A stretch of DNA of 64,000 nucleotides from an uncultured bacterium (GCA_949297765.1 CASFTV010000006.1:62001-126000); one strand, 5' to 3'. Shown: positions 15,678-25,074, counted from the stretch's first letter. A program made the numbers and translations. Notes: generated by a model from the sequence alone, not told the origin.

Positions 15678-17036
15678 ATGCCATCCGAAAAAAGATCCGG
15701 ACCGTTCCGCTCCGGCGCGGGAGTCATTGCCGCGCTGGTCATCATCACGCTCTTTGTTCTGACGGCGATGTATCTGAAATCGCTGGTGTTCGGCCTTATC
15801 GCCGCATACTTTTTTCTTCCGCTGGAGAAATTTTTCGAGCAGAAGGTGTTCCGGACGGCCGCGGCCAGCCGGCTGGATTCGTTTTTCCGCAAGCTCACAT
15901 CACCGCTTCGAACGTTCCGGGACCGGCTCAGTCATGCACCCGTCCCGACGGAGGAGGAGCAGAAAAAAGCGAAGCGGGATTCTCTGGTTCTCAAATCCAC
16001 GGCAGCCATGTTTGTAACGCTTGCCGCGGCGCTGGTTCTTCTGATCTTTCTTTCCGTACAGCTGATTCTTCCTGCGGCGATCAATGCGGGACGGGCGGTC
16101 AATGCATGGGCGTCGGAAAGCGAGACTCTGAAAGAGGCGGAACAGCGCTTCTCCGGGTGGATGGAGGAACGGACCACACATCCGCCGGCAGCGGCTGCGG
16201 CCGGGAAGGAAACCGCACCGTCCGCGCAGACCGCCGAAACGGAAGACGGAGATTTTCTGCGCGATTTTCTGATCCGTCTCCGTCCGCTGATCCGGGCGTA
16301 TGTTGCGGAAAACCGTTCGGACATCGCGCTGTTTGCCTTTACAAAGGGGAAAGGCATTCTCGGGACGGCGCTGGATGCGGCTTCCCGGATCGGAGCGTTC
16401 ACGTTTGATCTGCTGCTGTTTGTATTTTTCTTTTTCTTTTTCGTTCTGAAGATGGCATCGTTCGGTCCGGAGGAAGGGAAGTCCGATCCGGGGGAGTGGT
16501 GTGTTCAGGCGATTTTCAGTACGCCCTGGATGCCGGAGACATCCGAGCGTTCCCGGAAAGAGGCGTCGGAGATCATCAATTCGATCAGCCTGATGTTCAA
16601 CCGGTGGGTGCGCGGCTACATTTCGATCATTCTGATTGAGACGGCGATTTACACGCTGCTGTTTTCAGTCTTTTCGGTTCCGTACGCGATCCCGCTGGGA
16701 ATTCTGGCGGGCCTGACAATCCTTCTTCCGTTCATCGGCCCGCTCGCGAGTTACGCGGTGACGTTCACGATCTGCCTGACCTTCTGTGAAGGGCATCTTC
16801 TGATGACGCTGATCGGAGTGACAGGGACCTATCTTCTCATCAACGGCATTCTGGAACAGCTGTTTCTCTATCCGACGCTGGTGGGAGGGGCGATCGGTCT
16901 GACGACACTGGAAACGATCATTGTCGTTCTGCTCGGCGGACTGATCGGCGGAATCACCGGAATGATTCTTGCGGTTCCCGCAACGGCGATTCTGAAGTAT
17001 CTGATCCCGAAAATCTACCGCATCCGCTTCTCCTGA
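15678..17036 (+). CDS. AI-2E family transporter (PerM/YdiK-like)
   Basis: A 452-residue membrane protein. Hydrophobic segments occur near residues 15-45 and 110-140 and again over about 240-440. The C-terminal half matches the AI-2E transporter family (IINSISLMFNRWVRGYISIILIE, GGLIGGITGMILAVPATAILK). A soluble Ala/Glu-rich stretch at about 150-215 separates the two parts. Members export small molecules or act as Na/H antiporters; the substrate here is unknown. AGGAGAG precedes ATG 15678, and it is the last gene of the aldolase-pyrophosphatase unit. Confidence 0.8.
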   Translation: MPSEKRSGPFRSGAGVIAALVIITLFVLTAMYLKSLVFGLIAAYFFLPLEKFFEQKVFRTAAASRLDSFFRKLTSPLRTFRDRLSHAPVPTEEEQKKAKRDSLVLKSTAAMFVTLAAALVLLIFLSVQLILPAAINAGRAVNAWASESETLKEAEQRFSGWMEERTTHPPAAAAAGKETAPSAQTAETEDGDFLRDFLIRLRPLIRAYVAENRSDIALFAFTKGKGILGTALDAASRIGAFTFDLLLFVFFFFFFVLKMASFGPEEGKSDPGEWCVQAIFSTPWMPETSERSRKEASEIINSISLMFNRWVRGYISIILIETAIYTLLFSVFSVPYAIPLGILAGLTILLPFIGPLASYAVTFTICLTFCEGHLLMTLIGVTGTYLLINGILEQLFLYPTLVGGAIGLTTLETIIVVLLGGLIGGITGMILAVPATAILKYLIPKIYRIRFS

Positions 17037-17041
17037 TCTCT

Positions 17042-17073
17042 CCCGGACGATCCGGAGGAAAATTCTTTTTTTT
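17042..17073 (+). terminator. Weak terminator-like hairpin after the AI-2E transporter gene
   Basis: CCGGA and TCCGG form a five-base stem with a three-base loop, followed after ten bases by eight T. The stem is short and the gap to the T run is long, so confidence is low. Confidence 0.3.
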
Positions 17074-17096
17074 CTCGGAAAAACTCTTTTCCTCTC

Positions 17097-17125
17097 TTGA
17101 CATTTCCGCGGAAATGTTGTATAAT
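17097..17125 (+). promoter_or_regulatory. Full-consensus promoter of the GntR regulator locus
   Basis: TTGACA (17097-17102), 17 bp, TATAAT (17120-17125): both hexamers and the spacing are ideal. An 18-bp perfect palindrome overlaps the -35 and fills most of the spacer, so a bound protein would exclude RNA polymerase. Confidence 0.85.
17100..17117 (+). promoter_or_regulatory. Palindromic operator, probably autoregulatory
   Basis: ACATTTCCGCGGAAATGT is a perfect 18-bp inverted repeat located between the -35 and -10 hexamers of the strong promoter ahead of a GntR-type regulator gene. Position and symmetry are those of a repressor site; the protein that binds it is inferred to be the adjacent regulator. 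Confidence 0.7.
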
Positions 17126-17174
17126 TAAAACCAGATTTGTTCATATTTGTACACTTTCTGGAAGCGGGGAATTG

Positions 17175-18212
17175 ATGGAAGAAGCGCGGACATCGGATTT
17201 TCAGCCGGTCTATCACCGGATCCGCCATCATGTTTATCTGATGATTTCCAGCAGCATGCCGGGGGATGAACAGCGGCCTCTGACAACGGAAAAGGAACTT
17301 TGCGAACTGTTTCACGCATCACGCGGAACGGTCCGCAAAGCACTCCGCAAACTCTGCGATGAAGGTCTTCTGATCAGCCGTCCGCACTATGGGACATTTC
17401 TCAATCCGCTTGTGCTGCAGCGAACCATTCAGAAACCGGTTCTGGGAATTCTGGTGGGAAACGGGGATTATACATTTTTTGATGAACACATTCAGCGGAC
17501 TCTCTGCGGAGTTTACCGCTGCGCCAGCCGGAACGGCTACATTGTTCATCCGATCCGGTTTGCGGACGGAGCGGACTATCTCCTTTCGGCAGAGCTGAAA
17601 AGCGGGCTTTCCGGAGTTCTCTGGATCTGGACCCCTCCTTCCGCGGAACGGGTGATGAACCTGCTGGAAGAACAGAACATTCCGCAGGTTCACATCATCC
17701 CGCTTGTGGAAAAGGTCCGGGGCGGCCTGGTCATGATTGACGGAGAGGATTACGGGTACCAGACCGCCCGCCGCGCAATCGCCGCCGGATATCCCGACAC
17801 CCTCTATCTGGAGGATCCGCTCTCGGTGTTCTCCGGGGAACGCCTGAAAGGAATCCGGCGGGCTTTCCGGGAAGCCGGAATCCCCTGGAAAAAGAGCTGT
17901 TTTCTCAAGGCTTCCATTGAAACGATCTGGAAAATTGCGGAACAGAGAATTGCTTCGGGAAATCACCGGGCCGTCTGCTGTTCCGGACGGCAGGCTTCCC
18001 TGATCCGCAAATTCCCGGGTCTGAAAGTGATTTCCCCGGTCTGCGGAACGGATGCACTCCGGGGAAAGGAGTCCGGAATCCCCGTTCAGCCGATCCTCCC
18101 CGCAGAGGAGAGCGGACGGATCGGGACGGAAATGCTGATCGCGCACTCCGGAAAACCGGCGGCGGAACTCCGGGAAAAGATTGTCCTGAAAATGGAATTC
18201 CTGAATTCATAA
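17175..18212 (+). CDS. GntR-type regulator with LacI-like ligand domain
   Basis: A 345-residue regulator. The N-terminal winged helix of the GntR family (about residues 12-80) has TEKELCELFHASRGTVRKALRKL and GLLISRPHYGTFL. The rest resembles the periplasmic-binding-protein-like sensor of LacI/AraR proteins (GILVGNGDYTFFDEH, GLVMIDGEDYGYQTARRAI). This GntR-LacI hybrid commonly controls sugar-use genes. The true start is ATG 17175 with GGGGA upstream: the longer frame back to 17097 would begin in the -35 box. It leads a gene set with a pseudopilin, a glycosidase and an MFS carrier, its likely targets. Confidence 0.85.
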   Translation: MEEARTSDFQPVYHRIRHHVYLMISSSMPGDEQRPLTTEKELCELFHASRGTVRKALRKLCDEGLLISRPHYGTFLNPLVLQRTIQKPVLGILVGNGDYTFFDEHIQRTLCGVYRCASRNGYIVHPIRFADGADYLLSAELKSGLSGVLWIWTPPSAERVMNLLEEQNIPQVHIIPLVEKVRGGLVMIDGEDYGYQTARRAIAAGYPDTLYLEDPLSVFSGERLKGIRRAFREAGIPWKKSCFLKASIETIWKIAEQRIASGNHRAVCCSGRQASLIRKFPGLKVISPVCGTDALRGKESGIPVQPILPAEESGRIGTEMLIAHSGKPAAELREKIVLKMEFLNS

Positions 18213-18232
18213 AACAGGGAGAAGATGCGGAG

Positions 18233-19015
18233 ATGAACAGAAAAACATATTTTACTTTGATAGAACTTCTAATTGTAATTTCTATTCTTGCGATTCTATT
18301 TTCACTTCTTCTCCCCTCCCTGCAAAGCGCACTGGAGCAGGCGCGGAGCCTGAACTGCCGGAGCAATCAGCGTCAGCTCGGGTTCGGGTATTTCAGCTAC
18401 ACGGCGGACGAAAATGGGACGGTACCGACCGTCGGAGACAATCTGCGCAGCGGAGCGGAGAATTTCTGGGACTATCTTCTGATCCGGAGGAACTATGCGA
18501 CGAAGGCCCTGTTCCGCTGTCCGTCGCGCACACGGACACTCGCCGGCGGGAACACCTATTACGACAGTTTCTGGAAGACTCCGGAAACCGGTCTGACAGA
18601 TCCGATGCATGTGGGGTGGGTGGCCTCGGATTACGGGATCAACCTCCAGGCGGCCTCGTCGGTGAACGAGGAGGTCCGGCTGAACTCCTTCACCCGTCCG
18701 TCGCGGACCGTTCTCTTTGTGGATTCTGCGCGGGCAAACGCGGAACGGATCAATACACCGGAATATGTTCTGGGCTATTTTTTTGTCTCGAATGTCTACG
18801 GAACCTATTCCCAGAACAATATTCTGTGGGTTCCGCACCAGAAACGGCAGGAGGTCAACGGCGTTTTCGCGGATGGACACGGCGCCTCGCAGCGCGGTCT
18901 CGGACAATACGAAAGCGCCGCGCAGCATATTTATGAAAATCCTTCCAGCCGGTTCTATGGAAGAGGCGGATCGTTCGCCAACGCCGGAGTCTGGCTGCGC
19001 CAAAACAAACCCTAG
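18233..19015 (+). CDS. Type II pseudopilin-like protein with prepilin N-terminal cleavage signal
   Basis: A 260-residue protein. The N-terminus FTLIELLIVISILAILFSLL is a class III (prepilin) signal: cleavage and methylation are expected just before Phe 7 or its equivalent, followed by the hydrophobic pilin helix and the conserved Glu five residues later. Then NCRSNQRQLGFGYFSY and the C-terminal VNGVFADGHGASQ match the H-x9-DG pseudopilin group that is greatly expanded in Planctomycetes, Verrucomicrobia and Lentisphaerota. It lies 20 bp after the GntR gene and 41 bp before a secreted glycosidase, so it may help secrete or display that enzyme; its role is unproven. Confidence 0.85.
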   Translation: MNRKTYFTLIELLIVISILAILFSLLLPSLQSALEQARSLNCRSNQRQLGFGYFSYTADENGTVPTVGDNLRSGAENFWDYLLIRRNYATKALFRCPSRTRTLAGGNTYYDSFWKTPETGLTDPMHVGWVASDYGINLQAASSVNEEVRLNSFTRPSRTVLFVDSARANAERINTPEYVLGYFFVSNVYGTYSQNNILWVPHQKRQEVNGVFADGHGASQRGLGQYESAAQHIYENPSSRFYGRGGSFANAGVWLRQNKP

Positions 19016-19056
19016 AACGCATCGCAATGACCGGAAGAAATCCGGAAAGGAGTCCC

Positions 19057-20829
19057 ATGAAAGCACCGATTTTATTTCTGTTTCTTGCAGGAGCGCTTTG
19101 CCTCGGCGCACAAACCTATGAGAATTCGGGGGGACAGCGTTTTTATCCTGCATCCGGCGTGATCCATCCTTCCGGGGGGACGGTGCAGATCACGCTGACG
19201 CCGAATGTTGATCTGAAGGATCTGCGCGACGGCTGGCCGTTCGCGTTCTGCCTGCGCGGAGCGGAAGACTCTCCCGCGACCCGGACCTCCCTCGGGATCT
19301 ATTCTTATCCCGGAAAGGGGAAAGGTCCTGCCGCGATGATCCGGACGGTCGGGAAAAAAGCCCATGGAGCCATCCAGCGCAATTCGCCCGTCAAGGCCGG
19401 AGAATCGGTCAACATGGCGGTAACCTGGGGTCCGGACGGATTCTATTTCTATCAGAACGGGCGTTTGATCGGGAACACGCGAAAACCGGTCACGCTTCTG
19501 CCGTTCTGTCCGTCTTTTTCGGTGGGACGTCTTGCGCCGTTTTTTGTTTCCCGCATCATGGTCAGCACACGGCAGCTTCCGCAGAAGGAGCTTCAGGCCG
19601 ACCCGTCGCAGCCGTTCCGCGCCGATCCCGACTGCTCTCTCCTGGGGAACGATCCCGAACATCCGGAATTTTTTGCCGCGCCGAAACTGCGGAAAGAGGG
19701 ATTTTACTCTCTGGAGCCGTTCGATTTCGTCTTCGGACGGATCCGCTATGAAAACGAAGAACAGTTTCTCCGTTTTTCGGCGAACAATTTCACGGACCGC
19801 CCGATTGCCGTTCCTGTCACGATCCGCATTTCCCGGGACGGCGGCGCGGAACAGGAGCTCTCCCGGACTCTCACGCTTCCCGCCGGAACGATTCAGAAGG
19901 AACTGCATCTTCCGCTTCCGCGGCTTTCCGCCGGTTTTTACCGGATTCAGGTGCAGAGGGAAAACCAGTCCCCGGTTTCGTTCACGCTCTCCATTCAACC
20001 GGAGATTGCGGGAAAAGAGGGGAAAATGGCAGAATATCTGGGAACGGCGGCCGTTGCGGAACCGGAAATTCTGAAGCGGCTCGGCATCCGCTGGGCGCGT
20101 TCCTGGGGACGGCCGGATCTGGTCTGGCATCTGGTGGAACCGCAGAAAGGGAAATTCGACTTCCGCACTGCCGACCGGATGGTGGACGGACTCCGGAAAA
20201 ACGGAGTTCATGTTCTCGGAGTCCTCGGATACCCGCCGCTCTGGGCGGCGGAACCGCCGCCGGATACAAAGGGAAAGATCCGGTATTCCGAATCGCCGGG
20301 ACGCTGGAAACCGCGCTCCGGAAAAGAGTGGTCGGACTATGTGCGGAAGGTGGCGGAGCATTTCAAAGGACGCGTCTCCCACTATGAAATCTACAATGAA
20401 TGCGATTTCAAAACACCGGGCCATCCCGCCTCTTTCAGCGGAAGCACGGAAGAGTATTTTGAACTGCTGCAACGGGCGGCGAAAGAGATTCGGAGCGCCG
20501 ATCCGAGGTCAAAGGTTCTTGTCACGGGGTTCAGCATGATCGCGGGAGCAGTGGACTCCGCCATGCCGGAAGATCTTCTCCGGCTCGGAGCGGCCGATGT
20601 GGTTGACATCTGGAATCTGCACTCGTATCAGGCGCTTCTGAACGTCCCGGAGATGAAGGCGATGGTGCATGCAACCGGAAATGCCGTTCTGGCAGACCGA
20701 GCACATGTGGCATCTGCTGAAGGATCCGGACCGGATCCGCTATCTGAGCGCTGCGATCAACTTCTGGTTTCTGCAGGAGGGATTCGAGAAATTCTTCACA
20801 TTCGGCTGGAACTCATACCTGACAAATGA
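19057..20829 (+). pseudogene. Secreted GH-A clan glycosidase, 5' part of a frameshifted gene
   Basis: The frame from ATG 19057 (AAAGGAG upstream) gives a signal peptide (APILFLFLAGALCLGAQ), a concanavalin-like region (about 25-190), a beta-sandwich linker, and then the first six strands of a GH-A (GH39/GH5-like) barrel. The barrel part has IRWARSWGRPDLVWHLVEP and the acid/base Glu in HYEIYNECDF. It stays in the family frame to HSYQALLNVPEMKAMVHATG, after which residues no longer fit and the frame ends at 20829. The continuation (WQTEH nucleophile) is in the next frame from about 20681. One extra A in GGAAATG at 20679-20681 explains the break. Confidence 0.75.
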
Positions 20830-22234
20830 ACACACGCAGTCGCCGCGGCTTCCGCTGCATGTATTCGGAGTCTGTCAGCAGCACCTGCGCACCTGTGAGG
20901 AATATATCGGGACGCATCCGCAGCTGCCGAAGGAGGATTTCGACGTCCGGCATGTGCTGAAGCGGACAGACGGAAGTTATCTGACCGTTCTCGGCAGCAG
21001 TGTCGGCAACTACCGTCTGACATTCGCAAATCCGGATCTTGCCGTCCGGAATGAAAGCGGAGCGAGTGTTGCGCTCCGGAAGGGCGTTCTGGAAACCGGG
21101 AACCGCCTGTACTATCTGCAAAGCGCCGGACCGCTGAAGATTCTCTCTCAGGAACTGATTGAAAGCGAAGAACTTCTCTCCAATCCGGGCTTCGAAGAGC
21201 TGAGCGGAGACGCCGCCGGCGGAATCGAACACTGCACTCCGATCGGCTGGATCATCCGGACCGTGCATGAACCCGGGGGATCGGTCACCGTCAACGCAGA
21301 GGATGGAAACGGAACGTATGCGCTGAATCTGACGGCGACCGGAAAAGGAAGAGGGGTTTATGTGTTTGAATATCTGAACCTGACAGCTCCGGGTGCATAC
21401 CGCATCTCCGCGCGCTTCCGGACTCTTTCGGGATCAGCCCGTCCCTACCTGCATGTCTACGGGACCGATGAAAAAAAACGGATCAGCGTCCGGAAAAATT
21501 TCGATCCGCCCGTTCCGGGAAAATGGGAAACGCTCTCCATGGATCTTGAGCTTCCGGAAGTTCCCCGGAAAGCAGTCGCGGTCATCTTCGGTGCATACGG
21601 GGGAGCGGGAACACTCCTGCTGGACGATGTCCGCATGCACCGCCTGCCGGCCGCAGAACGGATTCGAAAAGAGGACGCACTCCTCCTGGATCTTTCCGGA
21701 ATACCTCTTTCAAGCGTATGCCGGAGAGAGGGCGGAGGAGAAATCCGTCTCTCCTTCCTGAAAAACGCGTACGGAAACCGGAGAACTGTCGGGGGGATTC
21801 CCTTCTCCATCGGAGAGAACGCTCTGGCCGCAAGGGGAAAGAAGTGGGAAAACGCCGGACAATCATTCATGGATCTTCCGGATCCTGCGGGAATCGCGAT
21901 CAAGCGGATTTTCCTTCTCGGGAGTGCAATGTACTGCACCGGAGAAAAAAAAGGCACCCCCCTGGCGGAGATGGTTCTGGAATATGCGGACTCCTCCTCC
22001 GCGCGCATCCCGCTCCGGAAAGGAATCGAACTGGACGACTGGTACAATCCTGGCCGCCCGCCCATTCCCGCCGAACACCGTTTCCGCGCGCCGGATTTCA
22101 AAGAATATTCGCTGTTTTTCCTGGAATGGGAAAACCCGCACCCGGAACGGAAAGTCAAACGCATTGGACTGGTCCCGGTATCGGCTTCTTCCATGGTGGT
22201 CCTTCCCGCCGTCACGCTGGAACGCAGAAGATAA
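20669..22234 (+). pseudogene. Secreted GH-A clan glycosidase, 3' part of the frameshifted gene
   Basis: In the +1 frame from about 20681, MPFWQTEHMWHLL supplies the strand-7 nucleophile Glu of the GH-A barrel, and NFWFLQEGFEKFFTFGWNSY completes the barrel. Next come a beta-rich domain and a carbohydrate-binding-like domain opening SNPGFEELSGDAAGG (about 21180-21640). A second beta-sandwich region follows to the stop at 22234. No ribosome site precedes the ATG at 20669, so independent translation is unlikely. With the 5' part, the intact protein would have about 1,058 residues. Confidence 0.75.
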
Positions 22235-22249
22235 GCGGGGAAGAAAAGG

Positions 22250-22274
22250 CCCGTCCCCGCGCCGGAGGACGGGG
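22250..22274 (+). other. GC-rich hairpin between the glycosidase and MFS genes
   Basis: CCCGTCC (22250-22256) and GGACGGG (22267-22273) can pair around a ten-base loop. There is no T run right after it. It may end or attenuate the upstream transcript, and a separate promoter for the MFS gene follows. Confidence 0.3.
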
Positions 22275-22309
22275 AAATGATCCTCCACCGATTTTTTCAT
22301 TCTCCTCTC

Positions 22310-22337
22310 TTGCTTTTCGCGGGCCGAATGCTATTGT
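22310..22337 (+). promoter_or_regulatory. Candidate promoter of the MFS carrier gene
   Basis: TTGCTT (22310-22315), 16 bp, TATTGT (22332-22337). The same GTATC-flanked TATTGT -10 occurs before the phosphohexomutase gene at 58105, which supports its use in this genome. Confidence 0.45.
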
Positions 22338-22373
22338 ATCTGTTCAATTCAGCGATTGAGGACTGGAAGAGAC

Positions 22374-23570
22374 ATGAAAAAACACAGTATCATCCCCGCC
22401 TCTCTGCACAATCCGGGGACTCAGATTCTGACGCTTTCAGCAGCACATTTCATGGTGGATCTGCTCGGCGGAACCCTCCCCGGAGTTCTTCCGGAAGCGC
22501 TCCGCCATTTCAATATCAATCTCGGCCTCGGAGTCGTAATCCTGACCAGCATGAGCATCGGATGCAACATCATGCAGATCCCGGCAGCCATGCTCGACCG
22601 CAACAACCGGACTCCGCGTCTGCTGGCCCTCGGACTGGCGATGGCGGGAATGATCGTTCTGCTGGCGGCAATGCCGGAAACAACTCCATTTTTCCTGATT
22701 TGTCTTCTGATGCTGTTTGTCGGGGCGGGAATCGCGATCGTGCATCCGCTCGGCCTGCGGGGAACCCAGCACATCACACGGATCGCTCCGAGCATCAGCA
22801 CGCCGACCTTCATGACAAGCGGATTCCTCGGCAGCGCGATCGGACCATGGATCAGCGCAGTCCTTGTCAGCGGATGGGGGTTGAAAGGTCTTTACTTCCT
22901 GCTGATTCCCGTGGTTCTCCTGATCGTTGCTCTGCGGTTCACAAATGTCAAGCTGGCGCCGGACCGGAGTGTTTCAAGCCATCCGGCTCCCGCAGCAGCG
23001 GATCGACGGAGCGAGGAACTTCCGCCGTGGAACTTCCGCTCGCTGATGCTGATCGCCTTTCTGCTGAACACGGGAACGATCATCGTGCAGAATCTCCTGC
23101 CGACGTGGCTGGTGAACGATCTCGGACTGGGACTGCCGTTCGGAGGAATGAGCGCCATGCTGTTCGGCGCCGGATCGGCCGCGGGATCGCTTTCGATCGG
23201 CGTTCTGATCCGCAAACGTCCGGCTCGACCGTTCATTCTCGGAGGACTGATGCTCGGGATTCCGGTTTTGATCTGCTATCTGCTGCTGGCGCAGTACCGG
23301 TTTGCCGCGATTCTGATCTGTCTGGCGGGAATGCTCGCCAGTTCGGGCTATCCGATTCTTGTGGCGATGGCCCGCAATGCCGACGGAGGACCCGGACTGA
23401 GCGCCCGGATGGCGCTGATCGTCGGCGGAACATGGGGATTCGCCGGAATCATGCTTCTTCCGATCGGCCAGCTGGCCTGCCGGATCGGACTGGCGCCCGT
23501 CATGCACCTCTCCTGGATTTTTTATCTGCTCTCCCTGACAGCGGCTCTCCTGACGCTCAAACGCCGCTGA
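22374..23570 (+). CDS. MFS transporter, fosmidomycin-resistance (Fsr)-like
   Basis: A 398-residue inner-membrane carrier with about 12 hydrophobic segments in two halves. The linker near residues 195-225 is hydrophilic (SHPAPAAADRRSEELPPW). The opening AAHFMVDLLGGTLPGVLPEAL resembles the Fsr subgroup of the major facilitator superfamily. The substrate is unknown: efflux of a drug or sugar uptake are both possible given the glycosidase locus upstream. ATG 22374 has GGAAGAG just before it; an in-frame TTG at 22356 is less likely. Confidence 0.8.
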   Translation: MKKHSIIPASLHNPGTQILTLSAAHFMVDLLGGTLPGVLPEALRHFNINLGLGVVILTSMSIGCNIMQIPAAMLDRNNRTPRLLALGLAMAGMIVLLAAMPETTPFFLICLLMLFVGAGIAIVHPLGLRGTQHITRIAPSISTPTFMTSGFLGSAIGPWISAVLVSGWGLKGLYFLLIPVVLLIVALRFTNVKLAPDRSVSSHPAPAAADRRSEELPPWNFRSLMLIAFLLNTGTIIVQNLLPTWLVNDLGLGLPFGGMSAMLFGAGSAAGSLSIGVLIRKRPARPFILGGLMLGIPVLICYLLLAQYRFAAILICLAGMLASSGYPILVAMARNADGGPGLSARMALIVGGTWGFAGIMLLPIGQLACRIGLAPVMHLSWIFYLLSLTAALLTLKRR

Positions 23571-23649
23571 ACGGAAACGGCAAAATACTCCGGAACAAAA
23601 ATACAGAAAAACCTCTCTGCGGAAACCCCGGGAAAAGCGGAAGGGAAAA

Positions 23650-23723
23650 TGGCTGCCCAATAAGGATTCGAACCTCAACAAACTGAACCAGAATCAGTTG
23701 TGCTACCGTTACACCATTGGGCA
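23650..23723 (-). tRNA. tRNA-Gln (anticodon CUG), CCA encoded
   Basis: The minus strand folds as a cloverleaf. The acceptor arms TGCCCAA and TTGGGCA are followed by discriminator G and genomic CCA. The anticodon stem ACTGA/TCAGT encloses TTCTGGT with anticodon CTG, which reads CAG. The T arm has GAGG-TTCGAAT-CCTT and the D loop contains GGTAG. No neighbouring tRNA is seen. Confidence 0.95.
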
Positions 23724-23742
23724 GAGACGGTCAACGGGATTT

Positions 23743-23770
23743 AATGTATCATGTTTTTTGAAAAATGCAA
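23743..23770 (-). promoter_or_regulatory. Promoter of tRNA-Gln
   Basis: On the minus strand TTGCAT, 16 bp, TACATT, ending about 20 bp before the mature 5' end of the tRNA. Confidence 0.55.
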
Positions 23771-23825
23771 GAGGAATTTGCGAAAAAAAACAGAAAAGCG
23801 TATCTGTTTTTCCGGAAGAGGGGTG

Positions 23826-23856
23826 TTCTCCCGCGGAAAAGAGGTCCGCGGGAGAA
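23826..23856 (-). terminator. Hairpin after the SGNH hydrolase gene
   Basis: TTCTCCCGCGGA and TCCGCGGGAGAA form a perfect 12-bp stem with a seven-base loop, ten bases past the SGNH hydrolase stop. The minus strand is pyrimidine-rich immediately after it, and a long T run follows about 30 bases later. Confidence 0.6.
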
Positions 23857-23865
23857 GAGAGCGGA

Positions 23866-25074
23866 TTACTTTGCTTTGAAGTATTCCAGCAGTGTGCGTC
23901 CGATGACCTGCTTCCCCTTTTCACCGGAATGGACGTTGTCCCGGGAAAAGAACTCAAACGGCTGGCCGGAACTCCAGAGCCAGGAGTAGGTCGGGGTGGA
24001 CATATCCCAGCAGGCGACCTGATTGCGTTTTGCCATTGCCGCAAGGCCGGTCCGGTCCCAGCAGCGCTGGAGATGAGCGTCGCGGTCATAGGACCAGCTC
24101 TGTTTCGGGATCGGAGCGGAGGGATTCTTCGCGTCACGGGGACGCGTGTCCACCGAGAGAGCCGCAGAAAGAAGAAGCACTTCGCAGTTGAGATATTCCT
24201 TCGCCGCGCGGACAACGATTTCCATCGCTTCGGTTCCGGTCGGAGAGTATTTCCGGTTGTAATTGGAGATTCCGCCGATGATCAGCAGATCCGGCTTCCG
24301 GTCCAGAACATAGTGTTTGAACTGATCCGCCTGGCAGTAAAGCCAGCACCCCGTTCCGCCCCGCATGGAGATGTTCCAGGTGAAATTCGAGTTCGGGAAC
24401 TCCCGTTTGAACAATGCGTGGAACTGGGAGTGGAAGGTGTCCTGCATGATGCTGTCTCCCAGCAGGACCACGTTCCAGGGGGTTCCGTTTTCCATTGCCG
24501 CGCGGGTTTTCGGCAGAAGTTTCATGGCGTCGGCGGGGGCTTTGAAGTCCAGACGGGGAAGCGTGGAATAGACCCGGTCGCAGTAGGCGGCTCCTTCCGC
24601 GGCATCGACCCGTTCCACCCGCAGATTCCACGCCTCGACGCCGCGGGTCGACTGGAAGAACACCTCCATGCTGTCCACGGAGGGCATCGCATAGACCACG
24701 CGGTCATAGGACTGTTTTTCTCCGGGATAAACCACATCGTAGCAGTCGGGCAGGAGATTTCCCGCGGCGTCAAAGAAATCGACTCCCTGATATGCGCGTT
24801 CCGGCGCCCGGGCGTCAAAGCGGATCCGGTAATAGGCGCTCTCCCCGGGCTTCTTGTCGAGGCGGATTCGGTTTGAACTCAATTTCCCTCCCTTGTCGGG
24901 GTAGTATCCTTCAAACGGATTGTAGGTCATGCCGTTTTTCGGATTGGACGCCTTGAATTTCCAGCCCGGGAGTTTGTCGGTCAGAGCGCCGTCAAAGCGG
25001 ACAAGCGGAGCGGCGGCCGAGAGCAGTCCGGACGCCATCATGAATGCGGCAAAGCAGAGTTTTCTTTTCATCAT
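23866..25074 (-). CDS. Secreted SGNH/GDSL-type hydrolase
   Basis: A 402-residue exported protein with a signal peptide (KLCFAAFMMASGLLSAAA). A beta-rich N-terminal part (about 25-165) is followed by an SGNH hydrolase domain. Block I is VVLLGDSIMQDTF with the nucleophile Ser, the GxN block is IIGGISNYN, and the catalytic Asp-His is in RDNVHSGEKGK. Such enzymes often deacetylate carbohydrates or cleave esters outside the cell; the substrate is not shown. It is a single-gene unit with its own promoter. ATG 25074 or 25071 follows a GAGG ribosome site. Confidence 0.8.
   Translation of the reverse strand: MMKRKLCFAAFMMASGLLSAAAPLVRFDGALTDKLPGWKFKASNPKNGMTYNPFEGYYPDKGGKLSSNRIRLDKKPGESAYYRIRFDARAPERAYQGVDFFDAAGNLLPDCYDVVYPGEKQSYDRVVYAMPSVDSMEVFFQSTRGVEAWNLRVERVDAAEGAAYCDRVYSTLPRLDFKAPADAMKLLPKTRAAMENGTPWNVVLLGDSIMQDTFHSQFHALFKREFPNSNFTWNISMRGGTGCWLYCQADQFKHYVLDRKPDLLIIGGISNYNRKYSPTGTEAMEIVVRAAKEYLNCEVLLLSAALSVDTRPRDAKNPSAPIPKQSWSYDRDAHLQRCWDRTGLAAMAKRNQVACWDMSTPTYSWLWSSGQPFEFFSRDNVHSGEKGKQVIGRTLLEYFKAK

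Noticed and set aside
20669-20690. Programmed +1 or -1 frameshift in the glycosidase
   Set aside because: No X-XXY-YYZ heptamer, no rare-codon plus Shine-Dalgarno stimulator and no downstream pseudoknot was evident; a simple one-base insertion is enough.
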